From contig JAWXAZ010000034.1 in assembly GCA_034439755.1 (NCBI GenBank), positions 1-64,000 on the forward strand: a DNA stretch of 64,000 bases, read 5' to 3'. Source of the DNA: B1 sp034439755 (lineage in GTDB: Bacteria; Bacteroidota; Bacteroidia; UKL13-3). A program made the translations under genes and the position numbers. This document shows positions 55,508-63,916 of the stretch, piece after piece. The notes under the pieces were generated by a model. The model saw only the letters and a program-made list of their open reading frames with translations. It had not been told where the DNA came from and ran no database searches. Within the stretch, counting starts at the first letter, position 1, and every line of letters begins with the position of its first letter.

Positions 55508-58118
55508 TGACAGCTTCCTCATGAGCATCTTCATCGAGAATAATGGTTTTAATTTTTTGGTAGGTAAACGAAATAATAAGTAGCACAATACCCAACGCAA
55601 TAAAGGCCCCAATTTTGCCCCCCTTCGAAACATTTTGAATATCGTATAAAAACAATTTTAAAATGGTTATTCCAATTAAGGTAAGGGCGGCAATACGCAA
55701 AGGCTTTCTTCGTCGCCTTATACCTTGGATCAGCAAGATAAATGCCAAGCAACCCCACAAAATAGGGAAGCCACTTTTTACGACCGTTCTTTCCATGATT
55801 CCTATAACAGAATAATTAGCCTCACTAAAGCCCATTTCTATTAATTGCGGCAAAGAGAATTGTAGTCTGAGCCAAATTAATTCTGTGCTGGCAAGTATGC
55901 AAAGTGCTATCATTAATACCCATGCCGAAAGTTCTGCATGCTTTTTCTTGTTCGATTGATACAATAAAACCATTTGATGTACAAAAGGAATCATGGCAAG
56001 CAAATGCAACCAATAAGCAAGGGATAATCCGCCTCCTTGTCCAATGATATATGTAATTTCATTTTTATATTGAGCACTAAAAAATATCAGGAATAAAAGC
56101 AAATTTAGCATGCCACCAAACTGAATGCTATTATACAAAATGGCTTGCTTAAACCTTTTAACAGATAGGAATAATATGCTACTAAAAAATAAATGGTAGG
56201 TAAGCATGCACACATTTACTTGATAGTAATATGGAATGGCATTATTAACATGGTAACGCAATTCTAGAAATCCCATTAAGTATATAAGGGGAATCAAAAT
56301 GCAATAAATTGCTTTTTGAATACTTTCATTTTTCCAAATTAAGCCATAAAAATTAAACACAGAATTAGTGTCACTTTGTAAACTTCTGGCATAAAAAATA
56401 AAACTGCCAACAACAAAAGCAGCACTTAAAAATGCACGATTTAAAATAGGTGTTAACCCAATTTCTATTGGATAAATTTGACCCCAATCCATTGCTAAAC
56501 TCACCACACTTAAGGCCGCAATGAGAATGGAAACAAATCGGTAGACCTCCAATTTAGATTTTTGTGCCAGCCACAATAAAAGACTTGCTTCGGCCGCCCA
56601 AAACAGGGTAATATAATTGCCATCCAATTGAATGGGTGCTGCAAGGGTGATAAAGGTTAAGGTTAATCCTATGAGTAAATAAAACAAGTTCTTATCTACC
56701 GAATAATTTTTGTTTACTAAGTATGCTATTACCAAATTAAACAATGCCAATAAGATGGTAAATAATCCTTTATAATTTGGGTTATATAAATTTAAAATGG
56801 AAATGCCAACCGAAAAGAATAAGAACGTATTGCTTAGAATTAAACTTAATTCTATTGTTTTAAAAGGGCGTTTCTCTTTAATCTGGTTAATTAAATTACT
56901 GAGCATAAAAACAAAATAAAATGCCGATCCAAACAATAAGGCGCCCAAGTAGGGTGCATTTAAATCCCCATTAAAAACTTTTTGGTTCAGCCAGCCCCCA
57001 TAAATAATGAGCGTAAAAACAAAAGTTAAGATATTTAAGAGGTGCCAATTTCTAAAATAAGCCAAGATTAAAATACTTAAATCTAAGAGAAGTAAATACG
57101 TAAATAGCACTTGATAATTGCCTTCTCCGGTGCTTACCATTATGGGACTTGCAACGCCGCCAATAAGCGATAAAATGGCCAATTCTTGCCTATCGTAAGC
57201 CAAGGAAATGTAAACACTAAAGCAGGTTACAACTGCCATAAAAGTAAAGGCTAGGGTTTGAGAAAATAGGTGATATTGTTGAAAGGCGATGGCCAATGTA
57301 AAATAGAAAATTGAGATTCCGCCTGCCACTAGCACGCTGCTAAAAGCTTTATAATTTGCGCGCAATTTATGGGCAAAACCTAGAACAATTCCGCCTGCCA
57401 ATATACCCACTCCTGCTCTCGCTGTTTCGTTAATCCAATTGTTGTCTATGGCAAATTGAACAAAAAAAGCAATGCCTAAAACCAAAATAGCAATACCAAT
57501 TTTGCTAATTAAATTCTCGCCAATAAAACGTTCGATATCTGGATTGTTCTTGATAAAAGAATCGTACCAATTGCTTTTTTCTACTTCCAATTTTTCCATT
57601 GGGCGCTCACTGCTATTCTTGGATTCTTGAACAAGGTAATTTTCTGGCAAAGTTTCACTTAAACTAGAATTAGTTTCATCTGAATCTTCCAACTCAATAG
57701 AGGACATTTCGAAGGACCTGATGGTTTCAAAAGTTGAAAACATAGGCCTTATCTTTTCCTCTACTAACAATTCAACTTCTGTTAATTTGGGTGCAGCCAA
57801 ATCTACCATAGGCAATTCAATAGGAGCCGCCAAATCTAATGGTTTTTCAATATTTTTTAATACAATTGCTGGCTGATCCAACTGCTCTTTATTGGAAGAA
57901 GCATGGATAGCAACTCCATTTATTATTTTGTTGCTTAGTTCATCAAGTTTAGTTTCTAAGAAATGAACTTTGTTATAAATCCTATCTAGCTCTTTCTGCT
58001 CGTGAAGTTTGGTTTCTAAGGTCCATACTTTGTTATAAATATTTTCTAATTTGCCTTTTAAAACAGCGTTGTTATAAAATAAAAGGGCGAGGACCAGAAC
58101 AATTAAAAAAATTTCCAT
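55494..58118 (-). CDS. DUF2339 polytopic membrane protein
   Basis: About 874 aa. One N-terminal helix is followed by a coiled coil with a repeated ENIYNKVWTLETKLHEQ / DRIYNKVHFLETKLDEL unit, an acidic linker to ~residue 185, and then about 25 transmembrane helices starting with ENLISKIGIAILVLGIAFFV. This layout and the SKIGIAILVLGIAFFVQFAI segment are typical of DUF2339, a membrane family of unknown function. ATG 58118 is chosen; an upstream TTG is unlikely. It overlaps the start of the DUF3999-like gene by 14 bp, forming the familiar DUF2339-DUF3999 pair. Confidence 0.85.
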   Translation of the reverse strand: MEIFLIVLVLALLFYNNAVLKGKLENIYNKVWTLETKLHEQKELDRIYNKVHFLETKLDELSNKIINGVAIHASSNKEQLDQPAIVLKNIEKPLDLAAPIELPMVDLAAPKLTEVELLVEEKIRPMFSTFETIRSFEMSSIELEDSDETNSSLSETLPENYLVQESKNSSERPMEKLEVEKSNWYDSFIKNNPDIERFIGENLISKIGIAILVLGIAFFVQFAIDNNWINETARAGVGILAGGIVLGFAHKLRANYKAFSSVLVAGGISIFYFTLAIAFQQYHLFSQTLAFTFMAVVTCFSVYISLAYDRQELAILSLIGGVASPIMVSTGEGNYQVLFTYLLLLDLSILILAYFRNWHLLNILTFVFTLIIYGGWLNQKVFNGDLNAPYLGALLFGSAFYFVFMLSNLINQIKEKRPFKTIELSLILSNTFLFFSVGISILNLYNPNYKGLFTILLALFNLVIAYLVNKNYSVDKNLFYLLIGLTLTFITLAAPIQLDGNYITLFWAAEASLLLWLAQKSKLEVYRFVSILIAALSVVSLAMDWGQIYPIEIGLTPILNRAFLSAAFVVGSFIFYARSLQSDTNSVFNFYGLIWKNESIQKAIYCILIPLIYLMGFLELRYHVNNAIPYYYQVNVCMLTYHLFFSSILFLSVKRFKQAILYNSIQFGGMLNLLLFLIFFSAQYKNEITYIIGQGGGLSLAYWLHLLAMIPFVHQMVLLYQSNKKKHAELSAWVLMIALCILASTELIWLRLQFSLPQLIEMGFSEANYSVIGIMERTVVKSGFPILWGCLAFILLIQGIRRRRKPLRIAALTLIGITILKLFLYDIQNVSKGGKIGAFIALGIVLLIISFTYQKIKTIILDEDAHEEAVNEEA

Positions 58119-58260
58119 GCTAAGTGAATTTATCAAATTTAAAATTTTATCTCAATTTCCATTACGTATATCTGATAAATATCATTTTGGAAAGGAGAAA
58201 GACTCTTTGTTAATATCAATAAATACCTATTAATTTGAATGAAACTATATCACAAGAAAT

Positions 58261-59925
58261 ATGAAATCAGACATTGAAATTGCCCGCGAGGTAAAATTGC
58301 AACCAATTCAAAACATTGCTGCTCAAATTGGCATCCACGGTGATCAAATAGAACAGTATGGAAAGTATAAGGCCAAAGTAAGTTATGAAATGGATGATGC
58401 TAGAATTGCAAAAGGAAACTTAATTTTAGTTACTGCAACCACACCAAATAAAAGCGGTTCGGGTAAAACAACCACTTCGGTAGCATTGGCACAAGGCCTA
58501 AATAAAATTGGCAAGAAGGCCATTGTAGCTTTGCGTGAACCAAGTCTTGGTCCGGTTTTTGGCATGAAGGGAGGCGCTGCCGGCGGTGGGTATAGTCAGG
58601 TTCTTCCCATGGAAGACATTAACTTGCATTTTACTGGCGATTTTCACGCCATTACCTCTGCCAACAATACTTTAGCGGCATTGATAGACAATTACCAGTA
58701 TTATAATAAAAACAATCCTAAAGGCTTAAAGCAAATTTTATGGCGCAGGGTATTAGATGTAAACGATAGGTCATTGCGTTATGTGGTTACAGGCTTGCAT
58801 GGCTCTAGCAATGGCATTCCAACCGAAACAGGTTTTGACATTACGCCCGCAAGTGAAATTATGGCCATTTTCTGTTTGGCTTCTTCCATGGACGATTTAA
58901 GGAAACGCATCGAAAATATTTTGGTGGGATATTTTTATGATGGCACACCTTGTTATGTGCGCGATTTAGGCGTGGCTGGTGCCATTGTTACTTTGTTAAA
59001 AGATGCCCTGAACCCAAATTTGGTTCAAACCATAGAAGGTGGAGCAGCGTTTATTCATGGCGGCCCATTTGCCAATATTGCGCATGGCTGCAACAGCATT
59101 ATGGCAACAAAAGCGGCTTTACAGTTTGGCGAATATGCCATAACAGAGGCCGGATTTGGAAGCGATTTAGGGGGAGAGAAATTCTTAAACATTAAATGTA
59201 GAGCTGCAGGCATTGCACCAAAAGCTTGTGTGTTGGTTACAACTACGCAATCCATCAAATTGCATGGCAAGGTAGACGAGAAATTAATTAAGCAGCCAAA
59301 TATGGATGGATTAAAGGCTGGTATTAAAAATGTAGAAAGACATATTGAAAGCTTGCAACAATTTGGTCAGACTGTTATTTTAGCGTTGAACAAATTTGGG
59401 TTTGATACCGAAGAAGAAATTCAATTCATAGAAAATTGGTGCAAAGAAAAAGGTGCGCACTTTGCCATCAACGAAGGATTTTCTGCAGGTGGTGATGGTG
59501 CAGTTGCCTTGGCAAAAAAGGTGGTGGAGATTGTAGAGAACAGTCCTTCAAAAGCCATTCAGCATACCTACGAAATGAGTGATACCATTGAGGAAAAAAT
59601 ATTTAAAATTGTTACCAAGGTATATAAAGGCGGCAGTGTTACTTATGGCAAAAATGCTAAAACTGCTCTCAAGAAAATTAAAGAATTGGAAGGCGACAAG
59701 ATGCCTGTTTGTATTGCTAAAACGCAATTTAGCTTTACAGACAATGCTGCTTTGGTAGGCGCAGCAGAAGGCTTTAACATACACATCGAAAACGTTGTTT
59801 TAAATAACGGTGCAGGTTTTGTGGTAGCAGTTGCTGGTGAAATTATGCGCATGCCTGGTTTGCCAAAAGAACCCGCTGCCAATATCATCGACTTTGTGGA
59901 TGGCGAAATTGTGAATTTGTCGTAA
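58261..59925 (+). CDS. fhs: Formate--tetrahydrofolate ligase
   Basis: A 554-aa ATP-dependent ligase that makes 10-formyl-THF from formate and THF. Visible features are the P-loop TTPNKSGSGKTTTSVALAQG, REPSLGPVFGMKGGAAGGGY, HFTGDFHAITSANNTLAALI, EGGAAFIHGGPFANIAHGCN, GFGSDLGGEKF and LNKFGFDTEEE. The protein is complete. No folD or purine gene is adjacent. It is monocistronic, with a terminator 55 bp after the stop. Confidence 0.95.
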   Translation: MKSDIEIAREVKLQPIQNIAAQIGIHGDQIEQYGKYKAKVSYEMDDARIAKGNLILVTATTPNKSGSGKTTTSVALAQGLNKIGKKAIVALREPSLGPVFGMKGGAAGGGYSQVLPMEDINLHFTGDFHAITSANNTLAALIDNYQYYNKNNPKGLKQILWRRVLDVNDRSLRYVVTGLHGSSNGIPTETGFDITPASEIMAIFCLASSMDDLRKRIENILVGYFYDGTPCYVRDLGVAGAIVTLLKDALNPNLVQTIEGGAAFIHGGPFANIAHGCNSIMATKAALQFGEYAITEAGFGSDLGGEKFLNIKCRAAGIAPKACVLVTTTQSIKLHGKVDEKLIKQPNMDGLKAGIKNVERHIESLQQFGQTVILALNKFGFDTEEEIQFIENWCKEKGAHFAINEGFSAGGDGAVALAKKVVEIVENSPSKAIQHTYEMSDTIEEKIFKIVTKVYKGGSVTYGKNAKTALKKIKELEGDKMPVCIAKTQFSFTDNAALVGAAEGFNIHIENVVLNNGAGFVVAVAGEIMRMPGLPKEPAANIIDFVDGEIVNLS

Positions 59926-59979
59926 TTTGATTTATAAATTAGCACAAAATTTACATAGCATTACTACTTTGTATAAATA

Positions 59980-60012
59980 AAAAATCCCGCAAAAAACAAT
60001 TGCGGGATTTTT
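59980..60012. terminator. Bidirectional intrinsic terminator
   Basis: AAATCCCGCAA/TTGCGGGATTT with a seven-base A-rich loop and A/T runs on both sides, between fhs and the first gene of the right-end island. Confidence 0.95.
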
Positions 60013-60991
60013 TATTTATAGGATTCTTGAAGATTTTTTATGATTTCAATTTCTTCTTTCAAAGGGCGAAAAATAAACTGGTTAGGTAATTCAGCTTTTT
60101 TAAGCTCATCGATGTATTTAAGTACAACTTGCTTAAGTTCATTTTCTTCGGAATAATTATTAACATAGTTACTGAATTCTTCTATCCAATTTGCATTATT
60201 TAATCCGAAAATTTGATAATTAAACGGTTCAAATACATATTCATCCATTGGAGGTACAGTACGAGCTCTTATTTGCATGGCTATAAAATCATGCTTGAAT
60301 TCTTTATTTTCAATGATATCTCTAAAGAATTTTAATGCCTCTTTTGAAATAATTATGCGATTGATTTCCAATTCTATTGTTTCAATATTGCTATATAAAT
60401 TTCTAACAATTGAATAGTTTAAGTTATTGATATTTTTGAACAATTTCTTAAAAGCAAAGAGCATTTCTTGTTTAAATTCGCTTATATCTATTGTACTAAA
60501 TAATTTAATTTTATTGTTTATGGTAGCGCTCAAAACTCTTTCAATTAAAAAAAAATTAACTGAATTGAGCTTTTCATTATTTATGATTTTCTTAATTACA
60601 AATTCACGAAACTCCTCACGATTTGTTATAATATAGATGCCCCATTTTTCATTGGAAGATAATTCACGGACTATATAAAGAACCATTTGACCATCAGTAA
60701 GAGATAAGAAAGCCAATAACTCGAAAAATTTAACAAATTCTTCAAAGTTAACTAAATGTTCATTTCTGAAATCTAGCATTTTGCCGAGGTTCATTGTACT
60801 TTTTGTTTCTTGCCAATGCTGAATAAAAGCCATTTGTTCATCAATTGTTAATTCCCAAAGAGCCCTTTCTTCATGCTCAGAAATTCTGTTGAGTTCAATA
60901 AAATTAAAATTATGGGTATTAAATAACGCCAATTCGCAAAGAATTTCTTACCAAAATTACCATCAAAAATATTTTTTAAAGTGATTTTCAT
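60012..60991 (-). pseudogene. Island gene of unknown family, 5' frameshift
   Basis: The 306-codon open frame ending at 60012 has no ATG at its start, and its first residues already look like the middle of a protein (ILCELALFNTHNFNFIEL). A second frame begins at ATG 60991 with MKITLKNIFDGNFGKK, then runs off; a single lost A in the run at ~60943-60947 joins the two into one protein of ~321 aa. The body is helical and Asn/Lys/Glu rich, with no motif I recognise. The ATG lies 6 bp past the stop of the methyltransferase remnant, so it was the next gene of that operon. Translation from the TTG at 60932 remains possible. Confidence 0.6.
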
Positions 60992-60997
60992 AGTGCA

Positions 60998-61618
60998 TTA
61001 AATGGTTAAAACCTTTGTACACTCTTCTCCAAACTGACTGACGATTCGCACCGCAATTTTTTGTTCTTACTTTTTGATTTCTATTGGGTGTGAAATGTGG
61101 CCATATAAACGGTCAAATGCTTCATCGTCAATTTCTATTTTCAAGGTTTTTTCTACTTTCTTTTTGGTGCTGTCTTTGGCTAAGTTGTCTAAGCCTTTTT
61201 TCCATTTGTCAAATTCAGATTTCTCTCCACCGCAGAAAAAAACCTGTTTTACTACAAAGTTGCTGCCGTCATAATCTTCGTCCACCATCCAATAAGCAAT
61301 ATCGTGAACATTACGGGGTTTTACTTCGTCTTTGATTGGATCATAAATATCAAGACCCTTTATTTCCACTTGGATAAATTCTGTTTTAGAAGTGGAGATG
61401 GCCCAGCCCAAACTGTTTGTACCCAAATCAACACCTAAAACAGATTTATTTTTTGCTAAATATTTCAGGTCAATATCTGGTTCTCCAATGGTTACAAAAC
61501 TTGCGGCTGATTTTGCTGGTTTCTTTTTCAAACCTTCCTGCAACAAATCATCGTGTATGCGGACTTTATCTACTTGGAATGTTCCCATACTTTTGGTTTG
61601 CGAACCGCCTTCAATAAC
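60998..61618 (-). pseudogene. C-terminal remnant of a DNA methyltransferase
   Basis: From about 61618 the frame reads VIEGGSQTKSMGTFQVDKVR, FVTIGEPDID, GLDIYDPIKDEVKPRNVHDI, AYWMVDEDYDGSNFVVKQVF and AFDRLYGHISHPIEIKK. A TAA at 61067 interrupts it, and the same frame then continues EQKIAVRIVSQFGEECTKVL to a second stop at 60998. This ending is what I expect of large site-specific adenine methyltransferases of type III-like systems, so the TAA is a nonsense mutation. The N-terminal ~700 or more residues, including catalytic motifs, are missing. A 15-residue stretch at 61397-61441 (VLGVDLGTNSLGWAI) looks like a Cas9 RuvC-I motif and is out of place here. Confidence 0.65.
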
Positions 61619-61671
61619 TCATCATACTTTATATTTGACCCTTTTGATTTATCTTTTGGATATTTAATTCA

Positions 61672-61945
61672 TTAATTTTTTAATTTTTCCGTAATTATTT
61701 TCTTTATATTTAATCCATAAAAATATGCGAGCAAGAAGGCATTGTACAAAAACATCAGTAAGTTCTTGTTTAACTTTATTTGAATCCATATCAATATCAT
61801 TTTCCCATAAAAATAATTCAAGTAATTCAGACGCCTCAATTGATAAACTAATATCAAGGTTTTTTTCGGTATGAAATTGTTGCCAATCCCTTTCGTCTCT
61901 ATACCGTTAAATTTCATCTATATTCTCGTTTCGTTCTGATTTCAT
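61672..61945 (-). pseudogene. MazG-like nucleotide pyrophosphohydrolase, dead
   Basis: ATG 61945 overlaps the HNH stop codon (ATGA). The frame gives MKSERNENIDEI, then TAA, then RYRDERDWQQFHTEKNLDIS, LSIEASELLELFLWEN and KQELTDVFVQCLLARI. One extra T in the run near 61716-61721 shifts the frame, after which YGLNIKKIITEKLKN-stop completes the protein. RDERDWQQFH, EASELLELF and KQELTDV are the metal-binding and core motifs of small MazG-type enzymes that hydrolyse (d)NTPs. One stop and one frameshift make it inactive. The stop is a single-base change from TTA. Confidence 0.8.
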
Positions 61946-62890
61946 CCTCTATAAATGTTAGAATTATGCCAATCAATATATTTTTCATTTGGCTTATCAA
62001 TTTCCCTATTCGGCAGAAAAAGCAAATCTTTACCATGATATTGATAATATTCTTTGCCGTTTTGAAATTCTTCTTTTATTCTTGTGCTAATCTCTACCTT
62101 TAAATCATTCGTAATTGTAAGATAGCCACCATCAAAAAGTTTGTGCATATCGGAACGAAGTAATAAGCCATTAGAAATAAAATGTGGCCCAGATTCTGCA
62201 TAAGGTTTTATATGTGCCGCTTCTAAAACTGGCAAAGTCTTTTCGCCAGTTATCGAGCATCTCCTCGAATAGGCATCTGTCACTAAAACTCTAAAAGCAC
62301 CTTGCCCTAATCTAACCTTTGTTAGAATAGAATTTCCATAAGCAGGTGATGATGGTTCCTCTATGATAAACTGACTTTTGCCTTCATCAACAGCGTTTAA
62401 GTACAAATATTTTTCGAGTAGTTTTTCAACTTTGAGCCAAATACTACTTCCTATTTCATCTTCAGAATTATATGATTTTCCTTGTACTATACCTTTACCC
62501 CAATCTGGTGGAGTTTCAATCCAATCCTCTTTTTTAAAAAATATTGGATTATTAAGGACTATACATCCGACTGTTGGATTTATGTTTTGTTTGTCCGTGC
62601 GGTAATTTAATATCATGCGACTAAATTCATCAAATGTTTCACAGCCATTTCTATTTTTAAAGGTATCCCAAGCTATACTAATTGGCAAGAATGTATGACT
62701 AGAGAAAAAACCAATGCCTCCAATCGAATTCAAAGGGCTTTTAAGTTTAAATAAAAATGGAGCTCCCTCCGAATGTAAGAGCCTTAAAATTTACAGTTCC
62801 TCCTGGTTGCCAAAAATTAATATCCTCAGGATTTATCCTGCTTAGATAATTATACCAATTGTTATCAGTAACTCCTAAATAGAATTTCAT
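61942..62890 (-). pseudogene. HNH endonuclease gene with one-base insertion
   Basis: Reading from ATG 62890 gives MKFYLGVTDNNWYNYLSRIN, then NFWQPGGTVNFKALTFGG. An extra G in GGAGGGAGCT (around 62763) shifts the frame. The other frame continues APFLFKLKSPLNSIGGIGFF and stays open to 61942. The C-terminal part holds the HNH_2-type nuclease core: YSRRCSITG, LEAAHIKPYAESGPHFISN and GLLLRSDMHKLFDGGYLTI. These proteins are found in restriction and defence loci. If translated from the internal ATG at 62733, a 263-aa protein with the nuclease core would still be made, so loss of function is likely but not certain. Confidence 0.8.
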
Positions 62891-63007
62891 TTAAAAAATT
62901 TTAAAAAATTACTGTTCACATCTTCGCAACCCGCTTCTTCCTTGCTTGCTTGGTATATGGGCACGTTTGTCGCCTTTATGTTTGATGGATTCTACTTTCT
63001 TTGCCAT
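62887..63007 (-). pseudogene. N-terminal remnant of a DNA methyltransferase
   Basis: ATG 63007 starts MAKKVESIKHKGDKRAHIPS, after which one surplus base leads to an early stop. Skipping it gives KEEAGCEDVNSNFLKFFK and a TGA that overlaps the HNH start codon. DKRAHIPSKEEAG is the N-terminal signature I associate with large site-specific adenine methyltransferases of restriction systems. Only ~39 codons remain; the matching C-terminal remnant lies 1.3 kb further on. Assignment rests on remembered family patterns, so confidence is moderate. Confidence 0.5.
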
Positions 63008-63057
63008 TGTTATTTGTTTTTGGTCTACCATTTTCCTGATGTCAGGAACATGGTTTT

Positions 63058-63882
63058 CTATTTTAATTTTTTTATACTTTTATTTTCTACCAAGGATTTC
63101 ATTTGGATAATGGCAACCTTGTTTAACTCAATAATCCTTACGGATTGATGCAACCCTTGATGTATAAGTACTGCGTTTATACTCTCCAAATTGCTTAATA
63201 CAACCAATTGTTCAATGGTAGCTTCATCTCTAAGATTTCCCTTTGCAGAAGCATTTTCTTCACGCCATTGTTTTGCGGTCATTCCAAATAATGCTACATT
63301 GAGTAAGTCTGCTTCGGTGGCATACACTATACTTGCTTGGCTTTTGCTTAGTTCTTTCGGGATTAGGTTATCCTTAATAGCATCGGTATGAATATGGTAG
63401 TTGACTTTAGCCAAAGTGCGTTGGAAGTTCCATTCTAATTTTAATCGATCATTTTCATCTGTTTTGAGTCTTTGAAATTCCTTGATGATATAGAGTTTGA
63501 ATTCAATTGAAATCCAGGAAGCGAATTCGAATGCAATGTCTTTATGAGCAAATGTTCCACCATACCTGCCAGATTTTGAGATTAGGCCAATTGCATTGGT
63601 TGCTTCTATCCACTTTTTAGGGTTTAATGTAAAACTATTTAACCCTGCCTGTTTTCTAAACACATCGAATTCGATGTGTTTAAAATCTGGATTATACAAT
63701 TGCTCCCAAAATCCCAATAGTTCAATAGTATTTCTGTTTCGCAGCCAATTTTGAATGATGGTTTCTGTTCTTTCCAAATCTTTGAATCTTGCAATATCTG
63801 TAAGAGAAATATAGTCGGTATCTTCACTTTGAAAAATGGTTATTTCTGTGCCTTTTACATTTATAGTCTTATTTTTTGCCAT
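63058..63882 (-). CDS. KilA-N domain protein
   Basis: A 274-aa protein with an N-terminal KilA-N DNA-binding domain: YISLTDIARFKDLERTETII, NWLRNRNTIELLGFWEQLYN, GLNSFTLNPKKWIEATNAIG and GGTFAHKDIAFEFASWISIE. The C-terminal ~130 residues contain NLIPKELSKSQASIVYATEA and end in SIKKLK. KilA-N proteins occur in phages and in chromosomal defence and restriction islands, where they probably regulate. Unlike its neighbours it has no disabling lesion. A perfect 12-bp palindrome lies 18 bp upstream of its start codon. Confidence 0.9.
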   Translation of the reverse strand: MAKNKTINVKGTEITIFQSEDTDYISLTDIARFKDLERTETIIQNWLRNRNTIELLGFWEQLYNPDFKHIEFDVFRKQAGLNSFTLNPKKWIEATNAIGLISKSGRYGGTFAHKDIAFEFASWISIEFKLYIIKEFQRLKTDENDRLKLEWNFQRTLAKVNYHIHTDAIKDNLIPKELSKSQASIVYATEADLLNVALFGMTAKQWREENASAKGNLRDEATIEQLVVLSNLESINAVLIHQGLHQSVRIIELNKVAIIQMKSLVENKSIKKLK

Positions 63883-63900
63883 AGTTATATTTCTTATTGT

Positions 63901-63912
63901 ACCGAATTCGGT
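63901..63912. promoter_or_regulatory. Perfect palindrome upstream of the KilA-N gene
   Basis: ACCGAATTCGGT, a perfect 12-bp inverted repeat, sits between the stop codon of the preceding gene (63917) and the KilA-N start (63882). Position and symmetry fit an operator, possibly for self-regulation. Confidence 0.45.
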
Positions 63913-63916
63913 ATAA

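Larger units (their letters stand above)
3820..59031. repeat. Recurrent 10-bp palindrome GGTYYRRACC
   Basis: At least 13 copies by eye, starting at 3820, 7955, 14599, 15147, 16233, 23154, 25267, 32923, 35884, 39155, 40511, 50940 and 59022. All but the one at 16233 lie inside genes. The wider consensus is TTYGGTTYRAACCRAA. Near-copies with one change occur at 34113, 42667 and 45193. Within genes it often encodes Val-Gln-Thr-Glu. This entry covers the scattered set, not the whole interval. Confidence 0.7.

Noticed and set aside
61397..61441. An active Cas9 or CRISPR system
   Set aside because: Only one motif is present in a ~200-residue remnant; there is no HNH domain in the same protein, no cas1/cas2 and no repeat array. 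The nearby HNH gene belongs to the HNH_2 type.
62942..63148. A 68-codon plus-strand hydrophobic open frame
   Set aside because: It is antisense to the methyltransferase N-terminal remnant and the KilA-N gene end, both of which read as protein on the minus strand.
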